NCBI GenBank assembly: GCA_964525995.1
Contig: CAZGIM010000015.1
Coordinates: forward strand, 43,568 to 107,567
Length of the DNA stretch: 64,000 bases
Direction: 5' to 3'
Origin: CAIVAT01 sp964525995
GTDB taxonomy: Bacteria > Bacteroidota > Bacteroidia > Bacteroidales > FEN-979
Shown: one piece after another, positions 52,962 to 62,074 of the stretch
How positions within the stretch are numbered: the stretch's first letter is position 1
How the letters are laid out: every line of letters begins with the position of its first letter
The notes under the pieces: model-generated
Seen by the model: the letters and a program-made list of their open reading frames with translations, nothing else
Told to the model about the DNA's origin: nothing
The model's database searches: none
Translations under genes and position numbers: made by a program

Positions 52962-54191
52962 ATGGAACTACAAGCGATAAAGCAGCGATTTGGAATTATA
53001 GGAAATTCACCGTTACTTGACCGGGCCATTGATATTGCAAGGCAAGTTTCGGCCACCGATATCACAGTGTTGATCACTGGTGAGAGTGGTACCGGGAAAG
53101 AGTTTTTTCCCAAGATCATTCATCAGCTAAGTGCGCGCAAGCATGGGCCCTACATTGCAGTTAACTGTGGCGCCATCCCGGAGGGTACCATCGATTCGGA
53201 ACTATTCGGACATGAAAAGGGATCTTTTACCGGCGCCCATGAAGCGCGGAAAGGTTATTTTGAAGTAGTTGACGGGGGCACCATTTTCTTAGATGAGGTT
53301 GCCGAACTTCCGCTTGGAACTCAGGTTCGTCTGCTGAGGGTTCTTGAATCCGGTGAATTTATCCGGGTTGGTTCATCCAAAGTATTGAAAACCAATGTTC
53401 GCCTTGTCGCTGCAACCAATGTGAATATACTCGATGCCATTGCCAATGGAAAGTTCAGACAGGACTTATATTACCGGTTAAGCACTGTCCCCATAACGGT
53501 ACCTCCTTTGCGGGATCGGAAAGAGGATATTTATCTGTTATTCAGAAAATTTGCTTCCGACGCAGCAGAAAAGTACCGAATGCCCTCCATCCAGCTTGAT
53601 GACGAAGCCCAACAGGTTCTGAGGAACTTTCGCTGGCCGGGCAATATTCGGCAGTTGAAAAACCTGACGGAACAAATTTCCATTATCGAAAAGAATCGGT
53701 TGATCGATACTGCAATCCTGTTAAAGTACCTGCCGCAGACCAATGTCTCCGATCTTCCTGTTCTTTACAAAGGAGAGGATAGCGGAAAACTGAATGAACG
53801 GGAGCTGCTTTACAAGGTTTTGTTCGACATGAAGAAAGACATGAACGATCTGAAGCAGCTTGTTATGAATATGATCCAGGCCGATGAAACGCTGACTGAC
53901 AATCTGGGTGAGAACACTCACCTGATCAAAAGGTTATACAAGGATTACGAAGGGATTAAAGTGCCTTCACAACCGGTGGTAGTTCACCAGCCCGTAACCC
54001 ATATCAGCGATACCGAACCTGTGCAGGAACCTGAGGAGATTGAGGAATCGCTTTCACTTCAGAAAAAAGAGATGGATTTTATCAAAAAAGCTTTGAATAA
54101 ACATGATGGGAAGAGAAAAGATGCCGCAATGGAGCTGGGTATCTCAGAACGTACACTTTACCGGAAAATAAAGGAATATAATCTCGACTGA
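52962..54191 (+). CDS. Sigma-54-dependent transcriptional activator (AAA+ and Fis-type HTH)
   Basis: 409 residues. There is no N-terminal receiver or GAF domain; the AAA+ domain starts near residue 10. Walker A is GESGTGKE (40-47), the sigma-54 contact loop is GSFTGA (87-92, a Ser variant of GAFTGA), and Walker B is GGTIFLDE (105-112). An acidic linker near residues 330-370 leads to a Fis-type helix-turn-helix ending in SERTLYRKIKEYNLD. It activates sigma-54 promoters; how it is controlled is unclear because no sensor domain is present. It starts 6 bases after pheT, with lptE 16 bases after. Confidence 0.92.
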   Translation: MELQAIKQRFGIIGNSPLLDRAIDIARQVSATDITVLITGESGTGKEFFPKIIHQLSARKHGPYIAVNCGAIPEGTIDSELFGHEKGSFTGAHEARKGYFEVVDGGTIFLDEVAELPLGTQVRLLRVLESGEFIRVGSSKVLKTNVRLVAATNVNILDAIANGKFRQDLYYRLSTVPITVPPLRDRKEDIYLLFRKFASDAAEKYRMPSIQLDDEAQQVLRNFRWPGNIRQLKNLTEQISIIEKNRLIDTAILLKYLPQTNVSDLPVLYKGEDSGKLNERELLYKVLFDMKKDMNDLKQLVMNMIQADETLTDNLGENTHLIKRLYKDYEGIKVPSQPVVVHQPVTHISDTEPVQEPEEIEESLSLQKKEMDFIKKALNKHDGKRKDAAMELGISERTLYRKIKEYNLD

Positions 54192-54207
54192 TCAGAACTT
54201 ATACACC

Positions 54208-54720
54208 ATGTTTCGAAAAATCTTCAGTCTGATATTGATCACCATCCCGCTGATTTTTTCACCAGGTTGCAGCATCAACTATTCCTTCACGGGCGCATCC
54301 ATTTCACCGAATGTCAGGACGGTGTCAATTCCGAATTTTCCCAATAATGCACCCCTGGTAGTTCCCACTCTTTCAAGGACTGTCACCGAGGCGTTGCGCG
54401 ATTATTTTACCTCTCAGACCAATCTGGTTGTTGTCGATCGGCAGGGTGATTTAAACCTCGAAGGTACCATCACACAGTACGGCGTTCAGCCGGTTGCCAT
54501 TCAGGGAAATGAAACGGCAGCCATGAACCGTCTCACCATTACGGTCAATGTAAAGTTTACCAACCGCACGGATCCCAAACAGAAATGGGAATCTTCGTTT
54601 TCCAGATACCAGGATTACAGTAGCTCGTTCAACCTGGTTTCAGTCCAGGATGGATTGATCAAAGAGATTACCGACCAGCTTGTTCAGGATATATTCAATA
54701 AAGCTGTCGTAAATTGGTAG
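54208..54720 (+). CDS. lptE: LPS-assembly lipoprotein LptE
   Basis: 170 residues. The lipoprotein signal ends in FSPGC (Cys21). SINYSFTGASISPNVRTVSIPNF is the typical start of the Bacteroidetes LptE family, followed by the two-layer alpha/beta core. LptE plugs the LptD barrel and helps place LPS in the outer leaflet of the outer membrane. It lies in the pheT to secG cluster. Confidence 0.88.
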   Translation: MFRKIFSLILITIPLIFSPGCSINYSFTGASISPNVRTVSIPNFPNNAPLVVPTLSRTVTEALRDYFTSQTNLVVVDRQGDLNLEGTITQYGVQPVAIQGNETAAMNRLTITVNVKFTNRTDPKQKWESSFSRYQDYSSSFNLVSVQDGLIKEITDQLVQDIFNKAVVNW

Positions 54721-54736
54721 TTGCCTAAATGCACCC

Positions 54737-55708
54737 ATGAACCGCAAGCAGTTCATCGATTTGGTAAAGAATCCCGGTCTCGCCGACACCCAGACAGTGA
54801 AGATGATGGAAGAGGTCGTAAAGCGTTATCCGTATTGTCAGGCCGGACACTTTTTATTGGCTTACAGTCTGTACAAGGCCGAGAGTCTTCAATATCCTGT
54901 ACAGATACGGAAAGCTGCTGCCTATGCTACCGATCGCCGTTCATTGAAAGCACTGATCGACCTTGCACAGCAGCATATTTCGTCAACCACGGAACATGTC
55001 GGTGAATCCCGACCGGGCGACAACATTATACCTGAAGAGACTGCTACCTCCCTACATACCGGGATTTCGATAGAGGATCGGAGGGAGGAGAAACCTCAGG
55101 TTCAGGAGTTCAATGTTGCCACGACCGGGACTGACCATACAGAACCGCATGCAATCAGGACTGATGTAGGAGAAGAGTTCCACGCTTCAGAGAACCAGAT
55201 TTCTAAATCTGCGCATTGGTTATCCGGAACAGTTCCGATGGAAGGAGAGACAGGCTTGCCTCATGATAGCCCAGATGAATCGCGTGAACGGATGACCCAG
55301 AAAGAGTTGTTGTTTGTTGTACGGAAGAGGCTGGCCGAGATTGAGGCAAACAAGAAGATTACAAAAGAATCGAGGGAATCCCTGTCTGATCAGATATTAT
55401 CAGGAACCGGGCACGAACCTGAAATTCCGGTCAAAAAGAAAACTGATCGGTCGAAAGCCGATCTGATCGAAAACTTTATCAGGGAGGAACCCTCTATTTC
55501 CAAACCCAAAACGACCTTTTTTCATCCTTCCGAAAGTGCCCTCAAGAGTAATTTTGATGAGGAGGAGATTGTAAGCGAAACGCTGGCTCAACTCTATGCC
55601 CGACAGGGAAATATCAACAAGGCAATCCATATTTATGAGAAATTATCCTTGCTAAATCAAGAAAAAAGTCTTTACTTTGCAGCCCAAATTGAAAAACTGG
55701 GTCATTAA
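54737..55708 (+). CDS. Bacteroidetes-specific TPR-containing protein of unknown function
   Basis: 323 residues. I recognise no named family. The N-terminal domain (about 1-80) has VVKRYPYCQAGHFLLAYSLY and RKAAAYATDRRSLKALID, a helical pattern. The middle (about 90-250) is charged and probably disordered. The C-terminal part holds a TPR-like repeat (VSETLAQLYARQGNINKAIHIYEKL). It may be a scaffold or chaperone-like factor. It stands between lptE (16 bases upstream) and secG (40 bases downstream). Confidence 0.75.
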   Translation: MNRKQFIDLVKNPGLADTQTVKMMEEVVKRYPYCQAGHFLLAYSLYKAESLQYPVQIRKAAAYATDRRSLKALIDLAQQHISSTTEHVGESRPGDNIIPEETATSLHTGISIEDRREEKPQVQEFNVATTGTDHTEPHAIRTDVGEEFHASENQISKSAHWLSGTVPMEGETGLPHDSPDESRERMTQKELLFVVRKRLAEIEANKKITKESRESLSDQILSGTGHEPEIPVKKKTDRSKADLIENFIREEPSISKPKTTFFHPSESALKSNFDEEEIVSETLAQLYARQGNINKAIHIYEKLSLLNQEKSLYFAAQIEKLGH

Positions 55709-55748
55709 CCAGTACCTTTTGAATTATAAATAATTAAATAACATTGCA

Positions 55749-56084
55749 ATGGGTTTATATATCCTGATCTCGGTCCTGATTCTGATCGTCTGTGTATTGA
55801 TGATCCTGGTAGTTTTAGTACAGAATTCCAAAGGTGGCGGGTTGGCCTCCAATTTTGCCTCGTCGAATCAGTTTATGGGCGTTCGGAAAACGGCCGATTT
55901 TCTTGAAAAATCAACCTGGACGCTTGCAATTTCCCTGCTCGTTCTTAGTCTGTTTTCCATTTTTGTAATTCCTAAAACCCAAGTGAAAGCGGAAGCCGGC
56001 CAGAGTGAGATTCAGAAACAGATTGATGACAGCAAAACCACACCGATCAAGGATTTTCAGGCTCCTCCTGAACAAAAAAAATAG
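55749..56084 (+). CDS. secG: Preprotein translocase subunit SecG
   Basis: 111 residues with two TM helices (about 4-24 and 55-76) and the conserved VVLVQNSKGGGLASNF loop between them; FMGVRKTADFLEKSTW follows. SecG assists SecYE during export. A charged C-terminal tail of about 35 residues follows the second helix. It is the last gene before a terminator at 56108. Confidence 0.94.
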   Translation: MGLYILISVLILIVCVLMILVVLVQNSKGGGLASNFASSNQFMGVRKTADFLEKSTWTLAISLLVLSLFSIFVIPKTQVKAEAGQSEIQKQIDDSKTTPIKDFQAPPEQKK

Positions 56085-56107
56085 AGTCGGTAAACGCGAT
56101 CAAATAG

Positions 56108-56143
56108 TGTCAGATTGTCAGAACAGTCTGACATTATTTTTTT
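56108..56143 (+). terminator. Intrinsic terminator after secG
   Basis: TGTCAGA (56108-56114) pairs with TCTGACA (56127-56133), followed by ATTATTTTTTT. Confidence 0.75.
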
Positions 56144-56165
56144 ATCTCAGCCTGAACCTGAAAAA

Positions 56166-56212
56166 TTGTCTATAATTCCATAAAAATTCAGAATTGGCAT
56201 AAATTATGACAA
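56166..56212 (+). repeat. Imperfect inverted repeat upstream of groES
   Basis: TTGTCTATAATT (56166-56177) pairs with AATTATGACAA (56202-56212) with one bulged base and a 24-base spacer. The classic CIRCE element (TTAGCACTC-N9-GAGTGCTAA) is absent. This repeat sits where a groESL operator would be. Confidence 0.35.
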
Positions 56213-56268
56213 ACACCCCCTCCAGAATCATGAATATTCAGTAATGTTTAATTTAAATACGATTTAAA

Positions 56269-56547
56269 ATGGCAAAAATGAGCATTAAACCATTGGCCGA
56301 CCGCGTATTGATCGAAGCAGCAGCGGCAGAAGAAAAGACAGCAGGAGGAATCATTATTCCTGATACAGCAAAAGAAAAACCACAAAAAGGCACCGTTGTA
56401 GCTGTCGGACCCGGGAAAAAGGATGAACCCATGACCGTAAAAGTTGGCGATAAGGTTCTTTATGGTAAGTATGCAGGTACCGAGATCACCATTGATGGTG
56501 ATAATTACCTGATCATGCGTGAATCCGACATAGTTGCAATTATCTGA
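56269..56547 (+). CDS. groES: Co-chaperonin GroES
   Basis: 92 residues, standard length. It starts with IKPLADRVLIEAAAAEEKTAGGIIIPDTAKEKPQ (mobile-loop region), with KVGDKVLYGKYAGTEI and MRESDIVAII at the end. It caps GroEL and helps folding. groEL follows 39 bases later. Confidence 0.97.
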   Translation: MAKMSIKPLADRVLIEAAAAEEKTAGGIIIPDTAKEKPQKGTVVAVGPGKKDEPMTVKVGDKVLYGKYAGTEITIDGDNYLIMRESDIVAII

Positions 56548-56586
56548 GTGGGAAAGAAATTTTAAACAATTCAAAACAGAAATAAC

Positions 56587-58224
56587 ATGGCAAAAGACAT
56601 TTTTTTCAGCATAAAGGCTAGGGAAGCATTAAAGAAAGGTGTTGATGAACTTTCCAATGCAGTTAAAGTAACGCTCGGACCCAAAGGCCGCAACGTCATT
56701 ATCGAAAAATCCTACGGTTCACCGACTGTCACCAAAGATGGTGTTACCGTTGCGAAAGAAGTCGAGTTAAAGGATCCCGTCGAAAACATGGGAGCTCAGA
56801 TGGTAAAGGAAGTTGCATCCAAGACCAGCGATCTGGCCGGCGATGGAACCACGACTGCAACAGTTCTTGCTCAATCGATCTTTACCACGGGTTTGAAAAA
56901 TGTTACGGCAGGAGCCAACCCGATGGATCTGAAACGCGGTATTGACAAGGCCGTTGGTGAAGTATTGAAATCGCTCAAGAGCCAGACCAAACAGATTGGC
57001 GACAGCATGGAAAAGATCGAGCAGGTTGCTTCCATATCCGCGAACAATGACAGTTTTATCGGGAAAATGATTGCCGAGGCGATGGGAAAAGTAAAGAAAG
57101 AGGGCGTCATCACCATTGAAGAAGCAAAAGGAATTGAAACTACCGTAAAGGTCGTAGAAGGTATGCAGTTTGACCGCGGTTACATCAGCCCCTATTTTGT
57201 CACCGATACCGATAAAATGGAAGCTGTTTATGAAACTCCCTATATCCTTATCTACGACAAGAAGATCAGTGTGATGAAGGATCTCCTTCCTCTTCTTGAA
57301 AAGGTTGTACAAACCGGACGTCCCCTTATTATCATCAGCGAGGATGTTGAAGGTGAAGCCCTGGCAACCCTTGTGGTGAACAAAATCCGCGGTACACTGA
57401 AAGTTGCAGCGGTAAAGGCTCCCGGATTCGGCGATCGTCGCAAGGAAATGTTAGAGGATATTGCTGTTCTCACCGGTGGAACCGTTATCAGCGAAGAAAA
57501 AGGATATAAACTCGAAGACGCTACATTACAATATCTCGGACAGGCCGAGAAAGTCACCATTGACAAAGAGAATACTACCATTATCAATGGTAATGGCAAG
57601 AAGAGCGACATTACTTCCCGCATCAACCAGATAAAAACCCAGATCGGTACTACAACTTCGGATTATGATAAGGAAAAGCTTCAGGAACGTCTGGCAAAAT
57701 TAGCCGGTGGCGTTGCTGTTATCTACGTGGGCGCCGCATCGGAGGTTGAAATGAAAGAGAAAAAAGACCGTTTTGATGATGCTCTTCATGCGACCCGCGC
57801 CGCTATCGAAGAAGGTATCATTCCTGGAGGTGGCGTAGCTTACCTTAGAGCACAAAAGCAAATTGATAAACTCAAGGGTGACAACGAAGACGAAGACACA
57901 GGTATTGCAATTATTAAACGTGCATTAGAAGAACCGCTTCGTCAGATTGTTGAAAATGCAGGTATGGAAGGATCGGTCATTATCCAGAAAGTCAAGGAAG
58001 GAAAAGACGATTATGGCTTCAACGCCCGTACCGAAGTGTATGAGAATCTTCTGCAATCCGGCGTTATTGACCCGACCAAGGTTGCCCGGGTAGCGCTTGA
58101 AAACGCTGCTTCCATTGCAAGCATGCTCCTTACTACTGAGTGCGTACTCGTTTCACATAAAGAAGAGAAACCCGCGATGCCGCCAATGAACCCGGGAATG
58201 GGTGGAATGGGCGACATGTACTAA
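56587..58224 (+). CDS. groEL: Chaperonin GroEL
   Basis: 545 residues. It has the equatorial domain's GPKGRNV and DGTTTATVLAQ, apical-domain segments such as ISPYFVTDTDKMEAVYE, and the Gly/Met-rich tail MNPGMGGMGDMY. It forms the 14-mer chaperonin with GroES. A strong terminator follows the stop. Confidence 0.98.
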   Translation: MAKDIFFSIKAREALKKGVDELSNAVKVTLGPKGRNVIIEKSYGSPTVTKDGVTVAKEVELKDPVENMGAQMVKEVASKTSDLAGDGTTTATVLAQSIFTTGLKNVTAGANPMDLKRGIDKAVGEVLKSLKSQTKQIGDSMEKIEQVASISANNDSFIGKMIAEAMGKVKKEGVITIEEAKGIETTVKVVEGMQFDRGYISPYFVTDTDKMEAVYETPYILIYDKKISVMKDLLPLLEKVVQTGRPLIIISEDVEGEALATLVVNKIRGTLKVAAVKAPGFGDRRKEMLEDIAVLTGGTVISEEKGYKLEDATLQYLGQAEKVTIDKENTTIINGNGKKSDITSRINQIKTQIGTTTSDYDKEKLQERLAKLAGGVAVIYVGAASEVEMKEKKDRFDDALHATRAAIEEGIIPGGGVAYLRAQKQIDKLKGDNEDEDTGIAIIKRALEEPLRQIVENAGMEGSVIIQKVKEGKDDYGFNARTEVYENLLQSGVIDPTKVARVALENAASIASMLLTTECVLVSHKEEKPAMPPMNPGMGGMGDMY

Positions 58225-58241
58225 AAGTTCAAAACCCTGTT

Positions 58242-58273
58242 AAAAAAAGCCCTGCGAAATCAGGGCTTTTTTA
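58242..58273 (+). terminator. Intrinsic terminator after groEL
   Basis: AAAAAAGCCCTG (58243-58254) and CAGGGCTTTTTT (58261-58272) form a perfect stem with the loop CGAAAT, followed by T's. Confidence 0.85.
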
Positions 58274-58314
58274 TTGGATTTTGAGTAATATTGTAAATAT
58301 TAAAATAATTAAAT

Positions 58315-58875
58315 ATGAAATTTCCGCTTCCGACATCATTGATCCTATCGCTACTGGTAATCAGTGTTTTGAACTCATTGGCTCAAAAACAAGATGTTGC
58401 TCCCAACCTGCCGTTAGATCCCGGCACGAATAAAATTATGTACCGCGATGTGGTTGAACAGACGGGATCTCCTGCCTATCTATATGACAAAGCCATCGAG
58501 TGGTTCGGATACTACTTCGTGAACCCACAATCGGTTTACACAGTTCAGGACAAAGTGAACGGAAAAGTTGAAGGGACCGGCAGAATGAAAATTTATTACC
58601 AGGACGAAAAAGCCGGGATGAGGCGTGATGCAGGACTAATACTGTACCAGATTAAAATTGAGTTTAAAGAAAACAAGTTCAGATATACGCTCACTGATTT
58701 CAACCTCAAGGGAACGTCGCGTTTTCCTGTCGAGAAATGGATGAACAAGACAGACCCGGCCTATAATCCAAACTGGGATTCCTACCTTTACCAGGTCGAT
58801 ACCGTCATGCAACGTCTGGTAAGCACACTTAAAGAAAAGATGAAACCAACCGTGGAGAAAAAGGATGAGTGGTGA
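58315..58875 (+). CDS. DUF4468-like secreted protein
   Basis: 186 residues. A signal peptide (LPTSLILSLLVISVLNSLA) is followed by a domain with KIMYRDVVEQTGSPAYLYDKAIEWF, matching DUF4468 (a TBP-like fold found widely in Bacteroidetes), and IKIEFKENKFRYTLTDF. Function is unknown. It overlaps rlmN by 11 bases in another frame, so the two are translationally linked although their roles are unrelated. Confidence 0.78.
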   Translation: MKFPLPTSLILSLLVISVLNSLAQKQDVAPNLPLDPGTNKIMYRDVVEQTGSPAYLYDKAIEWFGYYFVNPQSVYTVQDKVNGKVEGTGRMKIYYQDEKAGMRRDAGLILYQIKIEFKENKFRYTLTDFNLKGTSRFPVEKWMNKTDPAYNPNWDSYLYQVDTVMQRLVSTLKEKMKPTVEKKDEW

Positions 58876-59989
58876 CCTTCAATCCGATATCAGATCACTG
58901 ACCCTTGAACATTTGCAGGATTTTTTTCTGCAGCACGGAATTAAAAAGTTCAGGGCTGGCCAGACCTATGATTGGCTTTGGAAAAACGGTTGTCAATCTT
59001 TTGGTGAAATGACCAACCTTTCAAAAATGGACCGGCTGCTGCTTTCGCAGCATTTTTCATTCAACGTGGCCAGAGCAAATCATTTTCAAACCGCAGGAGA
59101 CGGTACTGTCAAAGTAGTCTTTAAAACCGATGATAACCATCTTGTTGAAGGTGTTCTGATACCCTCAGCAAATCGATATACTGCTTGTATCTCGTCGCAG
59201 GTGGGTTGTGCGTTGGGATGTAAATTCTGTGCCACGGGCAGGCTGGGATTCAGCCGGAACCTTACCGCTGGCGAGATTTTTGATCAGGTGGTGGTTTTAG
59301 CCAGATATGCTGGAATGAAGAAGGCCGGGAAGGAGACCGCAAATCCGGAGAAAGAGCGGAAAGGTCTAATCACTCCCGTTTCGGGCCATGACCTTTCGAA
59401 CATTGTGTTCATGGGAATGGGAGAACCTCTGTTGAACTACCTGAATGTGACCAATGCCATTGGTAAGATCACCGCACCCCTTGGGATGAACTTCTCATCG
59501 CAGCGTATCACCGTTTCGAGTGTAGGAATACCCAAGATGATCAAAAAAATGGCCGATGACGGGGTAAAGTTTCACTTTGCCCTGTCGCTGCATGCAGCGA
59601 CCGATGAAAAGAGAGATCAGATAATACCCGTAAACAGGAAGTTTCCGTTGAGTGAGGTTTCTGAATCCTTGAAATACCTATACCATAAAACCGGGAAACG
59701 AATCACTATCGAGTACATTCTTTTTCACAACCTAAACGATACCCGGGCCGATGCACAGGCCCTTGCCTGTTTTTGCAGGAATTTTCCCGTGAAAATAAAC
59801 CTTATAACCTATAATCAGGTCCGCGACAGCGGCTTTGTAAAATCGACCGGCGAAAATATGAAGTCTTTCACGGAACTGTTGGAACAGAAAAACCTGGTTG
59901 TAAATGTCCGTAAAAGCAGGGGAGAGGACATTGAGGCAGCATGTGGACAACTTGCCGGGAGCATGCAAAAAATAACACCGGCAATATGA
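58865..59989 (+). CDS. rlmN: 23S rRNA (adenine2503-C2)-methyltransferase RlmN
   Basis: 374 residues. The radical SAM motif is C115-x3-C119-x2-C122 (GCALGCKFCATG). A conserved N-terminal region (QTYDWLWKNG) precedes it, and the methyl-carrying cysteine is in the C-terminal EAACGQL. It methylates C2 of A2503 in 23S rRNA and A37 in some tRNAs. An insertion of about 15 residues (around KKAGKETANPEKERKG) follows the cluster. Confidence 0.95.
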   Translation: MSGDLQSDIRSLTLEHLQDFFLQHGIKKFRAGQTYDWLWKNGCQSFGEMTNLSKMDRLLLSQHFSFNVARANHFQTAGDGTVKVVFKTDDNHLVEGVLIPSANRYTACISSQVGCALGCKFCATGRLGFSRNLTAGEIFDQVVVLARYAGMKKAGKETANPEKERKGLITPVSGHDLSNIVFMGMGEPLLNYLNVTNAIGKITAPLGMNFSSQRITVSSVGIPKMIKKMADDGVKFHFALSLHAATDEKRDQIIPVNRKFPLSEVSESLKYLYHKTGKRITIEYILFHNLNDTRADAQALACFCRNFPVKINLITYNQVRDSGFVKSTGENMKSFTELLEQKNLVVNVRKSRGEDIEAACGQLAGSMQKITPAI

Positions 59990-60058
59990 CAGGAATTCTG
60001 ACGGATATGGGATCGAACCGAAATGTTTCAATCTTCGAAAGCATTTAATTGATAAAAT

Positions 60059-61693
60059 ATGGACAGCAATATATTTGAAATATCCGGAAATATCGTTGAT
60101 GTGGTCAACCGGAAGATCTTCCAGGGAACAGTCAGGGTAGGTGATGGAAAGATACTTGAAATCCGGCCCGGGCCGACCGACCAGGATCAATATATCTTAC
60201 CGGGCTTAATCGACGCGCATATCCACATCGAAAGTTCCATGCTCGTTCCCTCCGAGTTTGCCCGTTTAGCCGTCGTGCACGGCACAGTCGGAACGGTTTC
60301 CGATCCCCACGAAATTGCCAATGTCCTGGGAGTTGACGGGGTGAAATTTATGATTAAAAATGGTCGTAAAGTACCCTTTAAATTCAATTTCGGAGCCCCG
60401 TCGTGCGTACCTGCCACTACTTTTGAAACAGCAGGCGCAAGTCTGGGTGTTGAGGAAGTCGGAACTTTATTAAGGATGCCGGAAATAAAATATCTGTCCG
60501 AAATGATGAATTTCCCCGGAGTACTGTTCAACGACTCTGAGGTAATGGGTAAAATTGAACAGGCAAAAATACTTAAGAAACCCATTGATGGGCATGCTCC
60601 GGGTTTAAGGGGTGCTGAACTAAACACTTATATCGGAGCAGGAATAACCACCGATCATGAGTGTTTTACACTGGATGAGGCACTGGAAAAGATCGGATTG
60701 GGTATGTTTGTGCAGATTCGTGAAGGAAGCGCGGCAAAGAATTTTGATGCCTTATATCCGCTGATTGATGAATCGCCCGATCGGATCATGTTGTGTTCCG
60801 ATGATAAACACCCCAACGATCTCGCCGCGGGCCACATCAACCGGGAGGTAAGAAGAGCTATTGAACGGGGCGGTGATGTCATGAACGTACTGAGAGCCTG
60901 TACCTATAATCCGGTACGGCATTATCATCTGGATATCGGCCTTCTGCAGGTCTCTGATCCTGCCGATTTCATTGTTGTTGACAATCTGAAGGATTTCAAC
61001 ATCCGCTCTACATGGATCAACGGGGTTAAAGTCGCCGAAAACGGAACCTCTCTGATTTTACCGGTTCAGGAGGCTGAACCAAACAGTTTCGGGATTGGGC
61101 CCATCAATGTGAATGACTTGCAAATCCACCCCGGAGGATCTCACATCCAAATCATGGAGGCGATCGAAGGACAATTGATCACACGAAAATCGGTAGGAAT
61201 TCCCCGTATTGAAAATTCCAATGTTGTCAGCGATCCATCGGAGGATATTCTGAAGATCGCTGTTGTGAACCGGTACCGGCCGGCGCCTATCGCAAAAGGA
61301 TTTATCAGGGGATTCGGGCTAAAAAATGGGGCCATCGCCTCATCGGTTGCGCACGACAGCCATAACATTGTAGCGGTGGGAACGGATGATGAATCCATGG
61401 CAGCGGCAATCAATCTGGTCATTGCTGCTAAAGGAGGCATTTCAGCTGTGCACGGAGAAATCAGGAAGATATTACCCCTGCCGGTTGCAGGAATCATGAC
61501 AACCAGGGATGGTTTCAAAACCGCCGAGGATTACAGCGAAATGCACCACTATGCGAAACAAATGGGGAGTACGTTAGCGGCGCCTTACATGACATTGTCA
61601 TTTATGGCCTTGTTAGTAATTCCGGAGTTGAAACTAAGCGACAAGGGACTGTTTGACGGTAATACTTTTTCATTAATTTCACTTTTTTTATAA
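60059..61693 (+). CDS. ade: Adenine deaminase
   Basis: 544 residues of the amidohydrolase family: PGLIDAHIHIESSML (metal-binding HxH), SDPHEIANVLG, DGHAPG, DHECF, and SDDKHPNDL supply the metal ligands. It converts adenine to hypoxanthine for purine salvage. It is 69 bases after rlmN. The C-terminal part (from about 390) is the conserved domain of Ade with GLKNGAIASSVAHDSHNI. Confidence 0.95.
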   Translation: MDSNIFEISGNIVDVVNRKIFQGTVRVGDGKILEIRPGPTDQDQYILPGLIDAHIHIESSMLVPSEFARLAVVHGTVGTVSDPHEIANVLGVDGVKFMIKNGRKVPFKFNFGAPSCVPATTFETAGASLGVEEVGTLLRMPEIKYLSEMMNFPGVLFNDSEVMGKIEQAKILKKPIDGHAPGLRGAELNTYIGAGITTDHECFTLDEALEKIGLGMFVQIREGSAAKNFDALYPLIDESPDRIMLCSDDKHPNDLAAGHINREVRRAIERGGDVMNVLRACTYNPVRHYHLDIGLLQVSDPADFIVVDNLKDFNIRSTWINGVKVAENGTSLILPVQEAEPNSFGIGPINVNDLQIHPGGSHIQIMEAIEGQLITRKSVGIPRIENSNVVSDPSEDILKIAVVNRYRPAPIAKGFIRGFGLKNGAIASSVAHDSHNIVAVGTDDESMAAAINLVIAAKGGISAVHGEIRKILPLPVAGIMTTRDGFKTAEDYSEMHHYAKQMGSTLAAPYMTLSFMALLVIPELKLSDKGLFDGNTFSLISLFL

Positions 61694-61733
61694 TGATTTG
61701 AGATATTTAGATATATTGTTTAATTAAATTTTA

Positions 61734-61741
61734 TATCTTTG
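61734..61741 (+). promoter_or_regulatory. Bacteroidetes -7 element for the ArsR regulator gene
   Basis: TATCTTTG matches TAnnTTTG, 31 bases before the ATG, in an A/T-rich stretch. The adenine deaminase gene ends about 40 bases upstream. Confidence 0.55.
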
Positions 61742-61771
61742 CAGTGAATTATTAAACAATACCATTGTAAT

Positions 61772-62074
61772 ATGAAGAAGAAAAATGTATTAGACATTCA
61801 GAAGCTGGAAAAAGCTGCCAGCAGATTGCGAGCAATGGCTCACCCGATGAGAATTGCCATGATTGAATTACTCACTGATAACAAGCGGCTTACTGTTACC
61901 GAAATATATGAACGTCTTGGAATTGAGCAGGCTGCAGCATCTCACCACCTTAACATACTCAAAAGTAAGGGATTACTTGAATCAAAACGGGACGGAAAGA
62001 TGATACATTATTCACTCCGGGTACAAGCTCTGGCGAATGTGATTGAGTGTATCAATCAGTGTTCCATGGAATAA
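61772..62074 (+). CDS. ArsR-family winged-helix transcriptional regulator
   Basis: 100 residues, a single winged helix: LRAMAHPMRIAMIELL, LTVTEIYERLGIEQAAASHHLNIL and LLESKRDGKMIHYSL. No clear metal-binding Cys pair of the ELCVCDL type is present, so it may respond to something other than arsenic or cadmium. There is no adjacent co-directional target gene. Its 3' end overlaps the end of the convergent lipoprotein gene by 19 bases. Confidence 0.88.
   Translation: MKKKNVLDIQKLEKAASRLRAMAHPMRIAMIELLTDNKRLTVTEIYERLGIEQAAASHHLNILKSKGLLESKRDGKMIHYSLRVQALANVIECINQCSME

Noticed and set aside
56144..56268. CIRCE element for groESL
   Set aside because: No TTAGCACTC-N9-GAGTGCTAA match was found; only the different inverted repeat listed above.
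56767..57312. 181-residue open frame on the minus strand inside groEL
   Set aside because: groEL is certain here; the antisense frame reflects codon bias and has no domain signature.
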